64,000 bases of DNA, taken from Bacteroidales bacterium (GTDB lineage: Bacteria > Bacteroidota > Bacteroidia > Bacteroidales > Marinilabiliaceae). The notes beneath the pieces were generated by a model, which had not been told where the DNA came from, ran no database searches, and worked only from the letters and a program-made list of their open reading frames with translations. The DNA lies in contig QKJP01000029.1 of assembly GCA_003249255.1 (NCBI GenBank), forward strand, positions 30,499-94,498, given 5' to 3'. Positions 10,885 through 19,391 of the stretch are shown here, one piece after another; position 1 is the first letter of the stretch; the number at the start of each line of letters is the position of its first letter. The translations under genes and the position numbers were made by a program.

Positions 10885-10927
10885 AAAAGCACGAAAGATC
10901 ACGAAAATGATTTTCGTGCTTTTTCTT
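10885..10927. terminator. Terminator between thiH and a convergent gene
   Basis: AGCACGAAA pairs with TTTCGTGCT over a 15-base loop, flanked by A-rich sequence on the left and a T run on the right, so it could work in both directions. It is embedded in a cacgaaagatcacgaaaat repeat string. Confidence 0.7.
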
Positions 10928-10942
10928 TGGTGGCTGTTTTAA

Positions 10943-12082
10943 TTAATACGAAAAAATAAATCCATTTTTATGTTCCGGACTGAAGAAGACATAATTCTGG
11001 TTGGTAGAGTCTGGGGTAAATTCAATAATTTGGCAATGTATACGAGATGGATCGTTTTGTGTGATGAAAGTACTTTGGGTAGGGTGTGAAGCTTCTTCCG
11101 GATTTAGAAATGAAGTGTATTTATAATCAACCGTGCAAATGAATCCATAATCCCCTTTTTGTTTGAATAAGTGATCATAACTAGTATCAAATAATATAAA
11201 TCGAAGAGGTGTTTCTGTATTTTTGTCAATTTTAAATATTGGGGCATTGGGTGAGTAGTAATACTTGTTGATGTTGTAATGGTGATTACCTCCCCATAAA
11301 ATTTTACCAGTTTTTTCTTCAGAATCATAATGTAATTTAACCTTGGGGATAGCGATGTATTTATCTGAAGCTAATAGGTAAATTCCTTTTCTGTTTGATA
11401 TTTGTACCAAAGTGATGTTTTTTTGAAGCTGTTTGGTTCGAGGACGGATATCAATATGAGTTAAAGAATGATTGTAATTTAGTCTGTTAAAGGATATTGT
11501 GCATTTGTTTTTATGAAACTTGAAATTTCCTTCCTTATCCGAGGTGCAATTAAAAATGCTATCTGTCAGGCTTACTTTTGCATTTTGTAAAGGTTTTCCG
11601 AATTCATTACATACTTTTCCTGAAAAACTCATTTGTTTAGGAAAGGGATTTGAGACCTTTGGCTGGAGGATGAGAAGGTCATTGGTCTTAATCTCAGACT
11701 TTGTTAAAACGATGGTGTCAAATTCATAGTTTGCATATTCTGAAAAGTTTATAAGTTTTATACGTTTAGGTTGGTAATCTTTTTTTGAGATTTCAATCCA
11801 CAATGAGTTGGGATAGTATAGTGTGTATTGACCTAATGAATCTGTGGTGGTTGATGTACACGAGTCCTTAAAAGAGATGGTTGCGCTATCAAGTGGAGAG
11901 TGAGTTTCATCGGTAATGATACCAGAGATTTCGTAGTTGTAGATTGGAGTATCGGATGAGTTTTCACAGGAATGTAATACGTATAATGAGATAATGGTAA
12001 AAATGAAAAGGATAGATAAAATTACGATTCCAATTATTTTTAAAATTGCACTTAGAAATCTAAAGATTGGGTGACGTTGCAT
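10943..12082 (-). CDS. Membrane-anchored protein with two carboxypeptidase-regulatory-like domains
   Basis: 379 residues. One N-terminal transmembrane helix (about residues 10-34) is followed by two Ig-like carboxypeptidase-regulatory-like modules: ISGIITDETHSPLDSATISF...DSLGQYTLY near residue 55, and FSGKVCNEFGKPLQNAKVSL...DKEGNFKF near 155. Such modules are common in Bacteroidota surface proteins. The C-terminal 170 residues match nothing I recognise. Likely exposed on the outer face of the inner membrane; function unknown. It is transcribed towards the thiamin operon. Confidence 0.6.
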   Translation of the reverse strand: MQRHPIFRFLSAILKIIGIVILSILFIFTIISLYVLHSCENSSDTPIYNYEISGIITDETHSPLDSATISFKDSCTSTTTDSLGQYTLYYPNSLWIEISKKDYQPKRIKLINFSEYANYEFDTIVLTKSEIKTNDLLILQPKVSNPFPKQMSFSGKVCNEFGKPLQNAKVSLTDSIFNCTSDKEGNFKFHKNKCTISFNRLNYNHSLTHIDIRPRTKQLQKNITLVQISNRKGIYLLASDKYIAIPKVKLHYDSEEKTGKILWGGNHHYNINKYYYSPNAPIFKIDKNTETPLRFILFDTSYDHLFKQKGDYGFICTVDYKYTSFLNPEEASHPTQSTFITQNDPSRIHCQIIEFTPDSTNQNYVFFSPEHKNGFIFSY

Positions 12083-12168
12083 GCTTTATATTGATTTGAA
12101 GTAAAAACAAAGATAAACTACAAAAAGCCCGAAAGTTCACGAAAAGAACTTTTTATAAATTGAAAGTA

Positions 12169-12176
12169 TAATTTTG
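12169..12176 (+). promoter_or_regulatory. -7 promoter box upstream of a MORN-like gene
   Basis: TAATTTTG fits the TAnnTTTG consensus and lies 67 bases upstream of the ATG at 12243. Confidence 0.4.
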
Positions 12177-12242
12177 TTGAATTCTTTTTATGGAAAATAT
12201 TCCTTCCATGCATCTTTTAGAGAGAACTGAAAAAAATAAGGT

Positions 12243-13211
12243 ATGAAACAGCTTACATGTATTCTAATTTTATCATTGTTTATGACCTGTATCCATGCAA
12301 AGCAAAAATACAAGAGGCTAAAAAAATCAGATGTAACAGAAGTTGATGGGCAACTTTTTCATCAAGAAGAAGCGTTAGAAGGCCATTATCGAATCAAATA
12401 TAAGAGAAAGACGTTTGAAGAATCAGAATTTGAAAATGGAAAGCGAAAAGGTTTTTCTAAATCTGTAAATCATGGTTTTGTTACGCAGCTAAATTATGAA
12501 GACGGATTAAAACATGGTGAGCAAGTAGATTATTATCGTGATAGTGATACCTCCAGTGTTTTTCATTACAATAAAGGTGTGTTAGATGGCTGGCGTACTT
12601 TTTATAGTATCATTTCTCCCATAAAAGATTCTACGCTCTATAAACAAGGATGTAAAATTCGGTCTGTAAAAACTCAATTAGACGGTAAAGTTTTAGAAAG
12701 GTGTGTGTATAAAGGGAAGGATAAAAGCTGTATTCAATTTCAGGAAGATAAGGATGTGCATAAAGATTATGAGATTATTGATAGCTTGTTTTATAGTCAT
12801 GAAATTTTGACTAAACGATGTTCTTATGTGAATGATCAATTGGATTTTGAGATGACTATTAATTCACGAATAGACAGTTTGAATTCTGATCATGACGAAA
12901 TGATAAAGGTGTCATTTATTAAGCAAGGGGAGGTTCTAAAAGAGTATGAAATCCATTTAGAGCCCTATAATTTTTTTTACCAAGGTGATGTACTTATACG
13001 TTATTTGCAATATGGATACAATACTTATTTTTCTGAGCAAGAGTCTAAAATAGTGAATCGATTTACCGATGCTTGTTTTATTTTTCGAGAGATTGCTCTC
13101 ATGGAGGCTCATGAGTACACCAGGTTTTTTGTTACGGAGAACGGGAAGACCAAAGAGTTAGGGTTTCAACCTGATGATAACTATTTTATTGGCTATTGTT
13201 ACAATAAATGA
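12243..13211 (+). CDS. Secreted MORN-repeat-like (YwqK-type) protein
   Basis: 322 residues with an N-terminal signal peptide (about residues 1-19, ending IHAK). The N-terminal half shows repeated FENGKRKGFS, YEDGLKHGEQVDYY and YNKGVLDGWRTFY units, the G-x(2-3)-G-x(3)-Y/F pattern of the bacterial MORN-like/YwqK repeats. The C-terminal half is unrecognised. Exported, function unknown. The opening block KYKRLKKSDVTEVDG resembles the start of the LRR lipoprotein at 37232 (KLKPSDVTIEDG). Confidence 0.55.
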   Translation: MKQLTCILILSLFMTCIHAKQKYKRLKKSDVTEVDGQLFHQEEALEGHYRIKYKRKTFEESEFENGKRKGFSKSVNHGFVTQLNYEDGLKHGEQVDYYRDSDTSSVFHYNKGVLDGWRTFYSIISPIKDSTLYKQGCKIRSVKTQLDGKVLERCVYKGKDKSCIQFQEDKDVHKDYEIIDSLFYSHEILTKRCSYVNDQLDFEMTINSRIDSLNSDHDEMIKVSFIKQGEVLKEYEIHLEPYNFFYQGDVLIRYLQYGYNTYFSEQESKIVNRFTDACFIFREIALMEAHEYTRFFVTENGKTKELGFQPDDNYFIGYCYNK

Positions 13212-13246
13212 TATGTTTACAGTCATTAATCTAAATTAAAATAAAT

Positions 13247-13927
13247 ATGAAATTCACATTTTTAAAAGTTTTCCTTGTGATTTGCTGTTTGGGACTATTG
13301 ACATCATGTGACAAAGACGAAACCGAAGAGCCGGAAGATAAACCTGGAGAAATAGAGAATAATGGCTCTGATAACGAAACAGAAGGTTCTGATAATGAAT
13401 CAAGGATTACATCCACCTTTTATTTTCATGCTACCATTGATGGTAAAGAAGTGCTGATTCAGGATGGAAAGTTTGTTGGTTCCGGAATTTCAAGTTCTGC
13501 TGGCATAGTGGAAGGTGGATATGTTGCGGTTGAGTCAACCATTTTAATAAATCCTGTTGAACAAAAAAATCATGCAGGCTTTGGTATCATCAAATACTTT
13601 CCGAATAATTCCGTCTCATCAAAGGATAAAGAGGCAATGTTTACAGAAAGGGCTTATGTTTTTGGAAAAAAAACCAATTCTTATCATACCGGTTTTGATG
13701 GTGCTTATGTGCATTACCTGGATGAAAATGGTGTAAACTGGCGATCCGACTATGGTAGTGGAGATCAGAGGGGAAGCTCTTTTGAAATTACTGAGCACAA
13801 AGCAGTTCAGGATTTTAATGCCAAGTATTATACTACAGCTAAGTTTGATTGTGTTTTATACGATTCATCCGGAAATTCTATCAAATTGGAAAATGGAGTC
13901 TGCAAGAGCCGAACATTAGCGCATTGA
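13247..13927 (+). CDS. Lipoprotein of unknown function
   Basis: 226 residues. The lipobox is LLTSC with Cys at about residue 21, followed by an acidic low-complexity spacer (DKDETEEPEDKPGEIEN and two GSDNE repeats) and then a globular domain starting FYFHATIDGKEVLIQDG. That opening resembles Bacteroidota lipoproteins with a beta-sandwich domain, but no family is claimed. It lies 35 bases after the MORN-like gene and may be co-transcribed. Confidence 0.6.
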   Translation: MKFTFLKVFLVICCLGLLTSCDKDETEEPEDKPGEIENNGSDNETEGSDNESRITSTFYFHATIDGKEVLIQDGKFVGSGISSSAGIVEGGYVAVESTILINPVEQKNHAGFGIIKYFPNNSVSSKDKEAMFTERAYVFGKKTNSYHTGFDGAYVHYLDENGVNWRSDYGSGDQRGSSFEITEHKAVQDFNAKYYTTAKFDCVLYDSSGNSIKLENGVCKSRTLAH

Positions 13928-13973
13928 TGGTTTTGATGGAATAAAGATCTTTAAGAACTGAAATGTTTCATAA

Positions 13974-14131
13974 CCTCCGCTACCGCACGATTAATGTCAT
14001 TAAGTTAAGGCTGAAAGCCTTGTTTAAATTAGCGTAGAGCATAGCCCTACGTCAATTGGTTCGGTTTTAAATAGCTCTGTAAGAGCGAAATATTTCTTAA
14101 GTTAATGACATTGGCAGCGCGGCAGCCGGGG
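13974..14131. repeat. 158-bp element with REP-like inverted ends (REPIN-like)
   Basis: The left end reads cctccgctaccgcacg followed by aatgtcattaagttaag. The right end is an inverted copy: cttaagttaatgacatt followed by gcgcggcagccgggga. The interior holds smaller inverted repeats (ggctgaaagcc, tagagcatagccct, gctctgtaagagc). The same GCTACCGC-type palindrome recurs at 22371, 24015-24194 and 25481. No coding sequence is evident in the gap 13928-14147. Confidence 0.6.
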
Positions 14132-14147
14132 AAATACACGCATAAAC

Positions 14148-14183
14148 AAGGAGTTGAAGCGTTTACCAAAACCTCAACTCCTT
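14148..14183 (-). terminator. Possible terminator of the sulfur operon
   Basis: A 10-bp stem (AAGGAGTTGA with TCAACTCCTT) lies just downstream of the last gene of the minus-strand operon. The T run is weak, so confidence is moderate. Confidence 0.5.
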
Positions 14184-14208
14184 CTACCTTTGCTAATTGA
14201 TTCATCAT

Positions 14209-14709
14209 TCACGTAAAGATTATTTGAGTTCCTTCGCCACCGCACATGGCATAAAATTCGCCCACAGTAAGTATCGCGCTTACTTCTTCGTGCAAATCGC
14301 TTTTATCCAGTTTAAACATATCCATGGCCAGTTTGCAAGCATATATTTCCCCGCCTCCGGCGGTTATCATTTCCAGAAATTCATCCACCGGCGGAATATC
14401 CAGTTTATCCATTTGACTGCGCATCATGGCAGAAACACCTGCTTCTACCCCCGGTATCATCCCTAAAAATGTTGGGAATGCTAACCCTCCGGGCATTCGC
14501 ATAGCAGGGTTACCCACAGTTGCCGTATGTAATTTCTTCATTTGCTTTTTGGTAATGGCATCAAGGCCAAAAAATGTAAAGAAAACCTTCGCTTCAATGC
14601 CTTCCATTACCGCTCCGTTGGCCATTACCAACGTCGCATACACATCTTCAATTGTACCCTTGGCACATATTATACAGACTTTTTTTAATGGTTTATCAGT
14701 GTCGCTCAT
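14209..14709 (-). CDS. DsrE/DsrF/DrsH-like (DsrE2-type) sulfur-transfer protein
   Basis: 166 residues. It begins KKVCIICAKGTIEDVYATLVMANGA and contains FFTFFGLDAI, MPGG and GGGEIYACKLAMDMF, the usual layout of the DsrE2 family, with a cysteine in YAC near the site that carries persulfide sulfur in DsrE relatives. Family members trade sulfur with TusA, rhodanese or DsrC-like carriers. Here it closes an operon with SQR, DUF1641 and a TusE/DsrC-like gene, so it likely accepts sulfane sulfur made during sulfide oxidation (inference). Confidence 0.8.
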   Translation of the reverse strand: MSDTDKPLKKVCIICAKGTIEDVYATLVMANGAVMEGIEAKVFFTFFGLDAITKKQMKKLHTATVGNPAMRMPGGLAFPTFLGMIPGVEAGVSAMMRSQMDKLDIPPVDEFLEMITAGGGEIYACKLAMDMFKLDKSDLHEEVSAILTVGEFYAMCGGEGTQIIFT

Positions 14710-14741
14710 TTCGATTGCTTTTTATTAAACTTTTACACTTA

Positions 14742-15053
14742 TTACACGCAACTTACCGGTTTTGGAATTCCTGCTATTTTAGAAGAATACTTTAAAGGAC
14801 CTCCCGGGAAAAGGGCATAAAATTCTTTAATATCTACAATTCCGGATTTACCTACTTTACGGATGGTAAGCGGTTCCCCGGCCTCTTTTTTCTCACGTAA
14901 AAAGGCAAGGACTTCAAAGTGTTTATCGGTGAGTTCAATGCCGATTTCTTTTGCTATTTCCACAGCAATTTCTTTATCCCATTGTGAAGCGTCTAATAAA
15001 TAGCCTTCATCGTTTACCTGTACAGTTTTACCTGCTATTACTTTATCTGCCAT
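14742..15053 (-). CDS. TusE/DsrC/DsvC-family sulfur carrier, single-cysteine form
   Basis: 103 residues with the family C-terminus GIPKPVSCV. The penultimate Cys102 corresponds to CysA, the persulfide-bearing residue. The second cysteine of true DsrC (CysB, 11 residues before CysA) is Ser91 here, so it cannot form the DsrC trisulfide and resembles TusE or RspA-type carriers. No dsrAB genes are nearby. It probably relays sulfur between the SQR product and DsrE2. Confidence 0.85.
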   Translation of the reverse strand: MADKVIAGKTVQVNDEGYLLDASQWDKEIAVEIAKEIGIELTDKHFEVLAFLREKKEAGEPLTIRKVGKSGIVDIKEFYALFPGGPLKYSSKIAGIPKPVSCV

Positions 15054-15083
15054 GATGATATAGTTTTAAGTTAATGCTCTTGT

Positions 15084-15752
15084 TTATGCTTTATCCATTT
15101 CTTTCATAAAAGTGATGGCAAAACCGAATGCGCGTTTCATTTCGGGCTTGTTTAATTGCCGCATCATTTTAAATAATGAGTACTCCGGTATTTCTTGTGA
15201 TTGAATGCTTTCGAAAACGGCGAGTGCATTATTAGCCGGTTTAAGTAATTCCGGTGAAGTCAGTTTTTTTGCAAGCTCAATCAGTATTCCAATATTTCCG
15301 GCTAATTGTTTAATATCCTCCACCGAAATCTGACTAACGGCAAGGTCTATGACCTTTGCTAACTCCGAAAGCTTATCGAAATACCCTTTTTCATCGAATT
15401 GATTGAGTGTTTTGGTTAAGTCCAGAATGGCATCGTGAACAATTGGCTCGGCATCCTTGGCAAAGTCGTTAACACTCTCAAACAAGGCGATGGCTTTATT
15501 GAAGTTTTTAATGTTTCGAAGAAATCCCGTTCCTAACTCAATCAAATCTTCGGGTTGCAACTCAATCTTTTGATTATCGAGTTCTTCCACGGCCGAATCA
15601 TAAATATCTTTCCCTACTATTGCCAAATCATCCGCTAAATCATTTAGCTCTTCAGTTTTCATTTTTTGATGACTGACAATTTCGAGAATCATATCCATTT
15701 TACGGTCGAGCTCATCCATTCTATTGTTTAATTTTAATGTATCCATGACCAT
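15084..15752 (-). CDS. DUF1641 protein
   Basis: 222 residues, predicted helical and without cysteine. The central part (LIELGTGFLRNIKNFNKAIA) and the C-terminal FKMMRQLNKPEMKRAFGFAI match the DUF1641 pattern. Members are commonly encoded beside SQR-like flavoproteins or formate dehydrogenase genes, but the biochemical role is not established. Only 6 bases separate it from the SQR gene, so it may help recruit or scaffold the oxidoreductase. Confidence 0.75.
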   Translation of the reverse strand: MVMDTLKLNNRMDELDRKMDMILEIVSHQKMKTEELNDLADDLAIVGKDIYDSAVEELDNQKIELQPEDLIELGTGFLRNIKNFNKAIALFESVNDFAKDAEPIVHDAILDLTKTLNQFDEKGYFDKLSELAKVIDLAVSQISVEDIKQLAGNIGILIELAKKLTSPELLKPANNALAVFESIQSQEIPEYSLFKMMRQLNKPEMKRAFGFAITFMKEMDKA

Positions 15753-15758
15753 AAAATT

Positions 15759-16997
15759 TTAGAAACTAACTTTTTTCTTTCCGGCCATCGTCATGTCGGC
15801 TTCAACTGGTAACTCTTTGCCTTTTAGTAAGATGTGCCAATAAATCCAGCGGAACATGATTTTTCCGTAATGGTTTATCTTGGTGTTTTTCAATAAGCCG
15901 AATGGGCCTAAACCCGGTAGTGGAAAGGTTCCCGGAAGCGGTTCGGTATCGTAATTAAAATCTATCAATGCCCCTTTACCAAAACCGGTTTCGATGTAAC
16001 AATTGGCATGTCCGTCAAATTTGGCTGATAAAGGTCGGCCTTCGATGGCATCCATAATGTTATCAAACAATATTTCGGAAGCGAAGTGAGCTACCGACCC
16101 TGCTTTCGAGGTAGGAATGTTGGAAGCATCTCCCAGTACAAAAATATTCTCGTATTTTTCACTTTGAAGTGTGTGCTTGTTAGTTGGTACAAAGTTTAAA
16201 TCGTCGCCCATTTCGCTTCGGGCAATCATTGGGTCGCCCATGTTTACCGGAACTATGGTAAGCAGGTCGAAGGGGACTTCCTTATTGTCGTAAGAAACTA
16301 GTTTCTTTTCATCGTTGTTAATGCTCTCGATGTAAAATTCACTTTCTACATTGATGTTCTTATCTTTCAGTAACTCGCTTAACATCTTAGTGGCTACGGG
16401 CTTTGTAAATGCACCGGGAAGAGGAGTTACCAAGGTAATATCCACTTTATCGCGAATTCCTTTTTTGGTAAAATAATCATCGGCCAAAAAAACAAATTCA
16501 AGGGGAGCTACCGGACATTTGTAAGGCAATTCGGTAATGGCCATCACTAACTTACCACCTTCCCATTGCTTAAATTTACGCTGTAAAGCACAGGCTCCTT
16601 CGACGGTATAAAAATCAAAAATATCTTTGTACCAAAGCTTCTCTTTTAAGCCGGGGGTTTCTTCCGGAACTGTTTTGGTACCGGTTGCAATGATTAAATA
16701 GTTATAATGTAAAACGCGGCCGTCTTCTAAAAGTACTTTGTTTTCGTCGGGCTCAATTTTATTCACATCACTAAAAATGACTTTTACGCCGGGAGGGAAG
16801 AAATTGGCTTTGGGCTTTTCGACGTCTTTCCGGTTATAAATGCCGAAAGGGATAAATAAAAATCCCGGTTGATAATAATGGGTTTTGTACTTATCAACTA
16901 TCGTAATTTCCCATTCTTCGTTATCTAAGGCTTTTACAAGCTTGTTAGCCATCATGGTACCGGCTGTACCTCCGCCTAATATGAGTAGTTTTTGCAT
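15759..16997 (-). CDS. sqr: Sulfide:quinone oxidoreductase family flavoprotein
   Basis: 412 residues. The FAD-binding N-terminus is LLILGGGTAGTMMANKL, with the second dinucleotide motif YLIIATGTKTVPEETPG and the FAD loop NIFVLGDASNIPTSKAGSVA. Cysteines at 136, 161 (YKCPVAPLE) and 333 (ANCYIETG) match the redox cysteines expected in SQR rather than plain NADH dehydrogenase II. SQR oxidises sulfide to sulfane sulfur and passes electrons to the quinone pool at the inner membrane face. It leads the operon and is divergent from a Crp/Fnr regulator. Confidence 0.85.
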   Translation of the reverse strand: MQKLLILGGGTAGTMMANKLVKALDNEEWEITIVDKYKTHYYQPGFLFIPFGIYNRKDVEKPKANFFPPGVKVIFSDVNKIEPDENKVLLEDGRVLHYNYLIIATGTKTVPEETPGLKEKLWYKDIFDFYTVEGACALQRKFKQWEGGKLVMAITELPYKCPVAPLEFVFLADDYFTKKGIRDKVDITLVTPLPGAFTKPVATKMLSELLKDKNINVESEFYIESINNDEKKLVSYDNKEVPFDLLTIVPVNMGDPMIARSEMGDDLNFVPTNKHTLQSEKYENIFVLGDASNIPTSKAGSVAHFASEILFDNIMDAIEGRPLSAKFDGHANCYIETGFGKGALIDFNYDTEPLPGTFPLPGLGPFGLLKNTKINHYGKIMFRWIYWHILLKGKELPVEADMTMAGKKKVSF

Positions 16998-17085
16998 GGC
17001 TGTATGTTTTAGTTATTTCTTTTATTAATTTTACGAATAAGCCTCTGCAAGTGTGACATTTGAAGCAATGACAATTATCATTTAC

Positions 17086-17097
17086 TGATATTTATCA
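17086..17097. promoter_or_regulatory. FNR-like operator between SQR operon and Crp/Fnr gene
   Basis: TGATATTTATCA matches the FNR/CRP-type half-site spacing TGATnnnnATCA. It lies 89 bases before the SQR start in the divergent gap, so the adjacent regulator is the natural candidate to bind it. Two related TGACA and GTCAC words lie nearby. A chance occurrence in AT-rich DNA cannot be excluded. Confidence 0.4.
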
Positions 17098-17256
17098 TAT
17101 TTTGTCACTTAATAACATTTGAATGAAACTTGTACGAAATCTGCTTTAATATGTGGGATTAGCTTGCTGATGTGAGAAATGAGATGTGAGTAGTGAGGAA
17201 TGAGCTGATGTTTTTGCCGGCTAAAAGGTTTCGATGAATAAAATAGACGAGGAACT

Positions 17257-17940
17257 ATGGAGAAATGTAATTGTAGCAACTGCGAATTAAAAGCTATGTT
17301 TTTCGAAAATATTTCGAAAGATGATATTAACTCGATATGTTCCCGTAAGATTGAAAAGTCGTTTGACAAAGGAGACTACATCTTATCCCAGGGCGATGAA
17401 ATTATGGATTTTTTATACTTAAAAAGTGGCCTCGTAAAACTATTTATTCACAACGAAAACGATAAAGAGCAAATCATAGCCTTTGCCAAACCCTTTGATT
17501 TTTTAAGTATTTTAAGTGTGTTTTCGGGCAAATACTATTCGTACTCAATTAAGGCGATTGAAAAGTCGGTAACCTGTAATATTAAGATGGAAGAAATTAG
17601 AAAATTAGCTGCCGAAAATGGTGCATTCTCTTTTGATTTATTACAGCGCATGAGTCTTATTTCTGATAAAATTATTCTCGAATCGCTCGAAATACGTAAG
17701 CGAAATCTCAAAGGACGCGTGGCCTATATTCTGCTGTTTTTTAAAAATCACATTTACCAAGCTGCCGAATTTGAGTTACCCATTTCGAGAAAGGAAATTG
17801 CCGAATACATTGGCATGACAACCGAAAATGTAATACGAGCTTTAACCGAATTCAGAAAAGACAATATTATTAAAATCTACGGTAAAGTAATTGAAATAAC
17901 TGATATTAAGAGGCTGGAGAGCATATCAAAGCATGGTTGA
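17257..17940 (+). CDS. Crp/Fnr-family transcription regulator with N-terminal cysteines
   Basis: 227 residues. An N-terminal cyclic-nucleotide-binding-like beta barrel (about 25-130) is followed by a helix-turn-helix (ISRKEIAEYIGMTTENVIRA, about 174-195). Cysteines at 4, 6, 9, 28 and 107 recall the cluster ligands of FNR (three or four N-terminal Cys plus one in the barrel), so it may sense oxygen, NO or reactive sulfur; this is inference. It is divergent from the SQR operon, its likely target. Confidence 0.85.
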   Translation: MEKCNCSNCELKAMFFENISKDDINSICSRKIEKSFDKGDYILSQGDEIMDFLYLKSGLVKLFIHNENDKEQIIAFAKPFDFLSILSVFSGKYYSYSIKAIEKSVTCNIKMEEIRKLAAENGAFSFDLLQRMSLISDKIILESLEIRKRNLKGRVAYILLFFKNHIYQAAEFELPISRKEIAEYIGMTTENVIRALTEFRKDNIIKIYGKVIEITDIKRLESISKHG

Positions 17941-18018
17941 TTTCAGATAATTTATTTTAAGTTAAACCTGGCTTATGGATTACTTTTTTTTCTTTTAGAT
18001 TCATGTGTTTAAAATTTT

Positions 18019-18060
18019 CACGCCAAGACGCTAAGACGCCAAGATGCAGAAGGTAGTTTA
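18019..18060. repeat. AAGACGC periodic repeat
   Basis: cacgccaagacgctaagacgccaaga shows a 9-base period (ccaagacg-ctaagacg-ccaagatg). A copy of this motif, caccaagacgctgc, lies at 61915 before bioA. It occupies the gap between the regulator and a convergent lipoprotein gene. Confidence 0.5.
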
Positions 18061-18112
18061 TTTCCCCCGTAGCTATCCGAACTTCAATGAGTAAGGTTTT
18101 TACATGGTCGTT

Positions 18113-18931
18113 TTAGTTTAATAATAACGAATGTTTAAACATCCAAGGCAACAATGCCTCATCCTTATAACATGCGCCTGCACTATGCCCCATGCCGGTA
18201 TACTCGCTATACTTAAACATTTCGCGCTCCTGTCTGCTTAAAGTAATTGTGGTTCGGTCGTAACCGGTAATATTGTCCGAAACACTCGTTTCGATAGCGG
18301 TTTTATTGCAATCGTAATTGCGCATATTATCCATGGCATCGCGTGCTACCTGAACTCTAACAGGCTCATCGTTTAATCCTATATGGTACCAAACTGCTGT
18401 TTTCGTTGCGATATCGTTTCCTAAATCGGACTGACTTTGGCCGGCTACACGAATAATGGCTGCAAAGTACATTCCTTCTTGATGTAATCCTTGGGCTAAG
18501 GGATAAGAACTTGAGCCTCCCCACGAAAAGCCGGTTAAATAGATGCGGTTGGGATCTATGCGGTAACCCTCGCTTACGGCACTTTGTATCCATTGCCCCA
18601 GGGCTTGACCATCGCCGGAAGAAGTTTTCTGATAATCAATTACGAATGCAGGGTAGTCTTGCTCTACGTTTTTATAGTAGTTTGCTCCTTCGCCCCATTT
18701 ACCAACTACAACAATTGGGTAATTTCGGGTTGAATTAGCACTTTTGTTGTATCCCCAAGGTCCAGTGAAATTCAGGTTTTCGTGGGTGAAGTTTTCAGGA
18801 GCATCGCTTTCTGCAAATGTTTCAGTAGGATTTAAGTCAATGGTATTTTCAGGATTGGTGCTATCCTTTTTGCATGAAATTGTTAGGATAGATAATATGC
18901 CGATAAGTGTAAATGTGATGTTTGTTTTCAT
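18113..18931 (-). CDS. Alpha/beta-hydrolase lipoprotein (esterase-like)
   Basis: 272 residues. The signal ends in the lipobox ILTISC (Cys20). The hydrolase domain has the nucleophile elbow GFSWGGSSS, a likely acidic residue in GLNDEPV and a likely histidine in GMGHSAG near the C-terminus, the order of a Ser-Asp-His triad. It resembles PHB-depolymerase or dienelactone-hydrolase-like esterases. It should be anchored in the envelope. Substrate unknown. It is convergent with the Crp/Fnr gene. Confidence 0.72.
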   Translation of the reverse strand: MKTNITFTLIGILSILTISCKKDSTNPENTIDLNPTETFAESDAPENFTHENLNFTGPWGYNKSANSTRNYPIVVVGKWGEGANYYKNVEQDYPAFVIDYQKTSSGDGQALGQWIQSAVSEGYRIDPNRIYLTGFSWGGSSSYPLAQGLHQEGMYFAAIIRVAGQSQSDLGNDIATKTAVWYHIGLNDEPVRVQVARDAMDNMRNYDCNKTAIETSVSDNITGYDRTTITLSRQEREMFKYSEYTGMGHSAGACYKDEALLPWMFKHSLLLN

Positions 18932-18999
18932 TTCTCGGGTTTTGGTTGTTATTGTTAATGTTAAAGGCGACCGATTTATTTTATCGTTCAGAGTCTATT

Positions 19000-19110
19000 T
19001 CGTTTTGTTAGTACGCCCTTTCAGGACTATTCCTCATTCCTATAGCAAAATAGGGCGATGCCCTATGCTGAATTACGGATGGCTTTCAGCCTTTACTTTT
19101 TCTCGCAAAT
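19000..19110. repeat. Intergenic palindromic repeat block
   Basis: cgccctttcaggactattc, agggcgatgccctatgc and ggctttcagccttt follow each other, the same kind of small hairpins seen near 14000 and 59090. Confidence 0.45.
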
Positions 19111-19114
19111 GTAT

Positions 19115-19324
19115 TTATGCACTAAGTTTTCTACCATTTTCATAGGAAATCGTCCGTATTTTAATTGCATCGTGGAAATCACGAATATAATAATTATCGA
19201 CCAATTCCTTCTCAACCTTCGTTCTAAACTCCAATAACTTAATCATTCCTATTTTATGGTCTGAGATTTTAGAACTCTTCTCCTTGCGGTAATTGATAAC
19301 TCCTTCTTTGCCTGGGAAAATAGA
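19115..19324 (-). pseudogene. Unidentified open stretch, possible gene relic
   Basis: The minus strand is open for about 69 codons between stops, reading GKEGVINYRKEKSSKISD early and DFHDAIKIRTISYENGRK near the end. The only ATG is at 19246, giving 43 codons. Composition looks coding, but I recognise no family. It may be the C-terminal remnant of a lost gene in the 460-base gap before the lipoprotein at 19392. Confidence 0.25.
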
Positions 19325-19391
19325 TTAGTTAAAGGAAGAATTTTGTTTTCTTTGTTTTCAATATTTAGAATTCGTTTACAAAGAAAATTTT

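Noticed and set aside
14197..14728. Plus-strand frames opposite the DsrE2-like gene
   Set aside because: They are antisense shadows of a well-supported gene.
18744..19145. 133-codon plus-strand frame
   Set aside because: It lies antisense to the start of the hydrolase lipoprotein and over a palindromic repeat, with no protein-like features.
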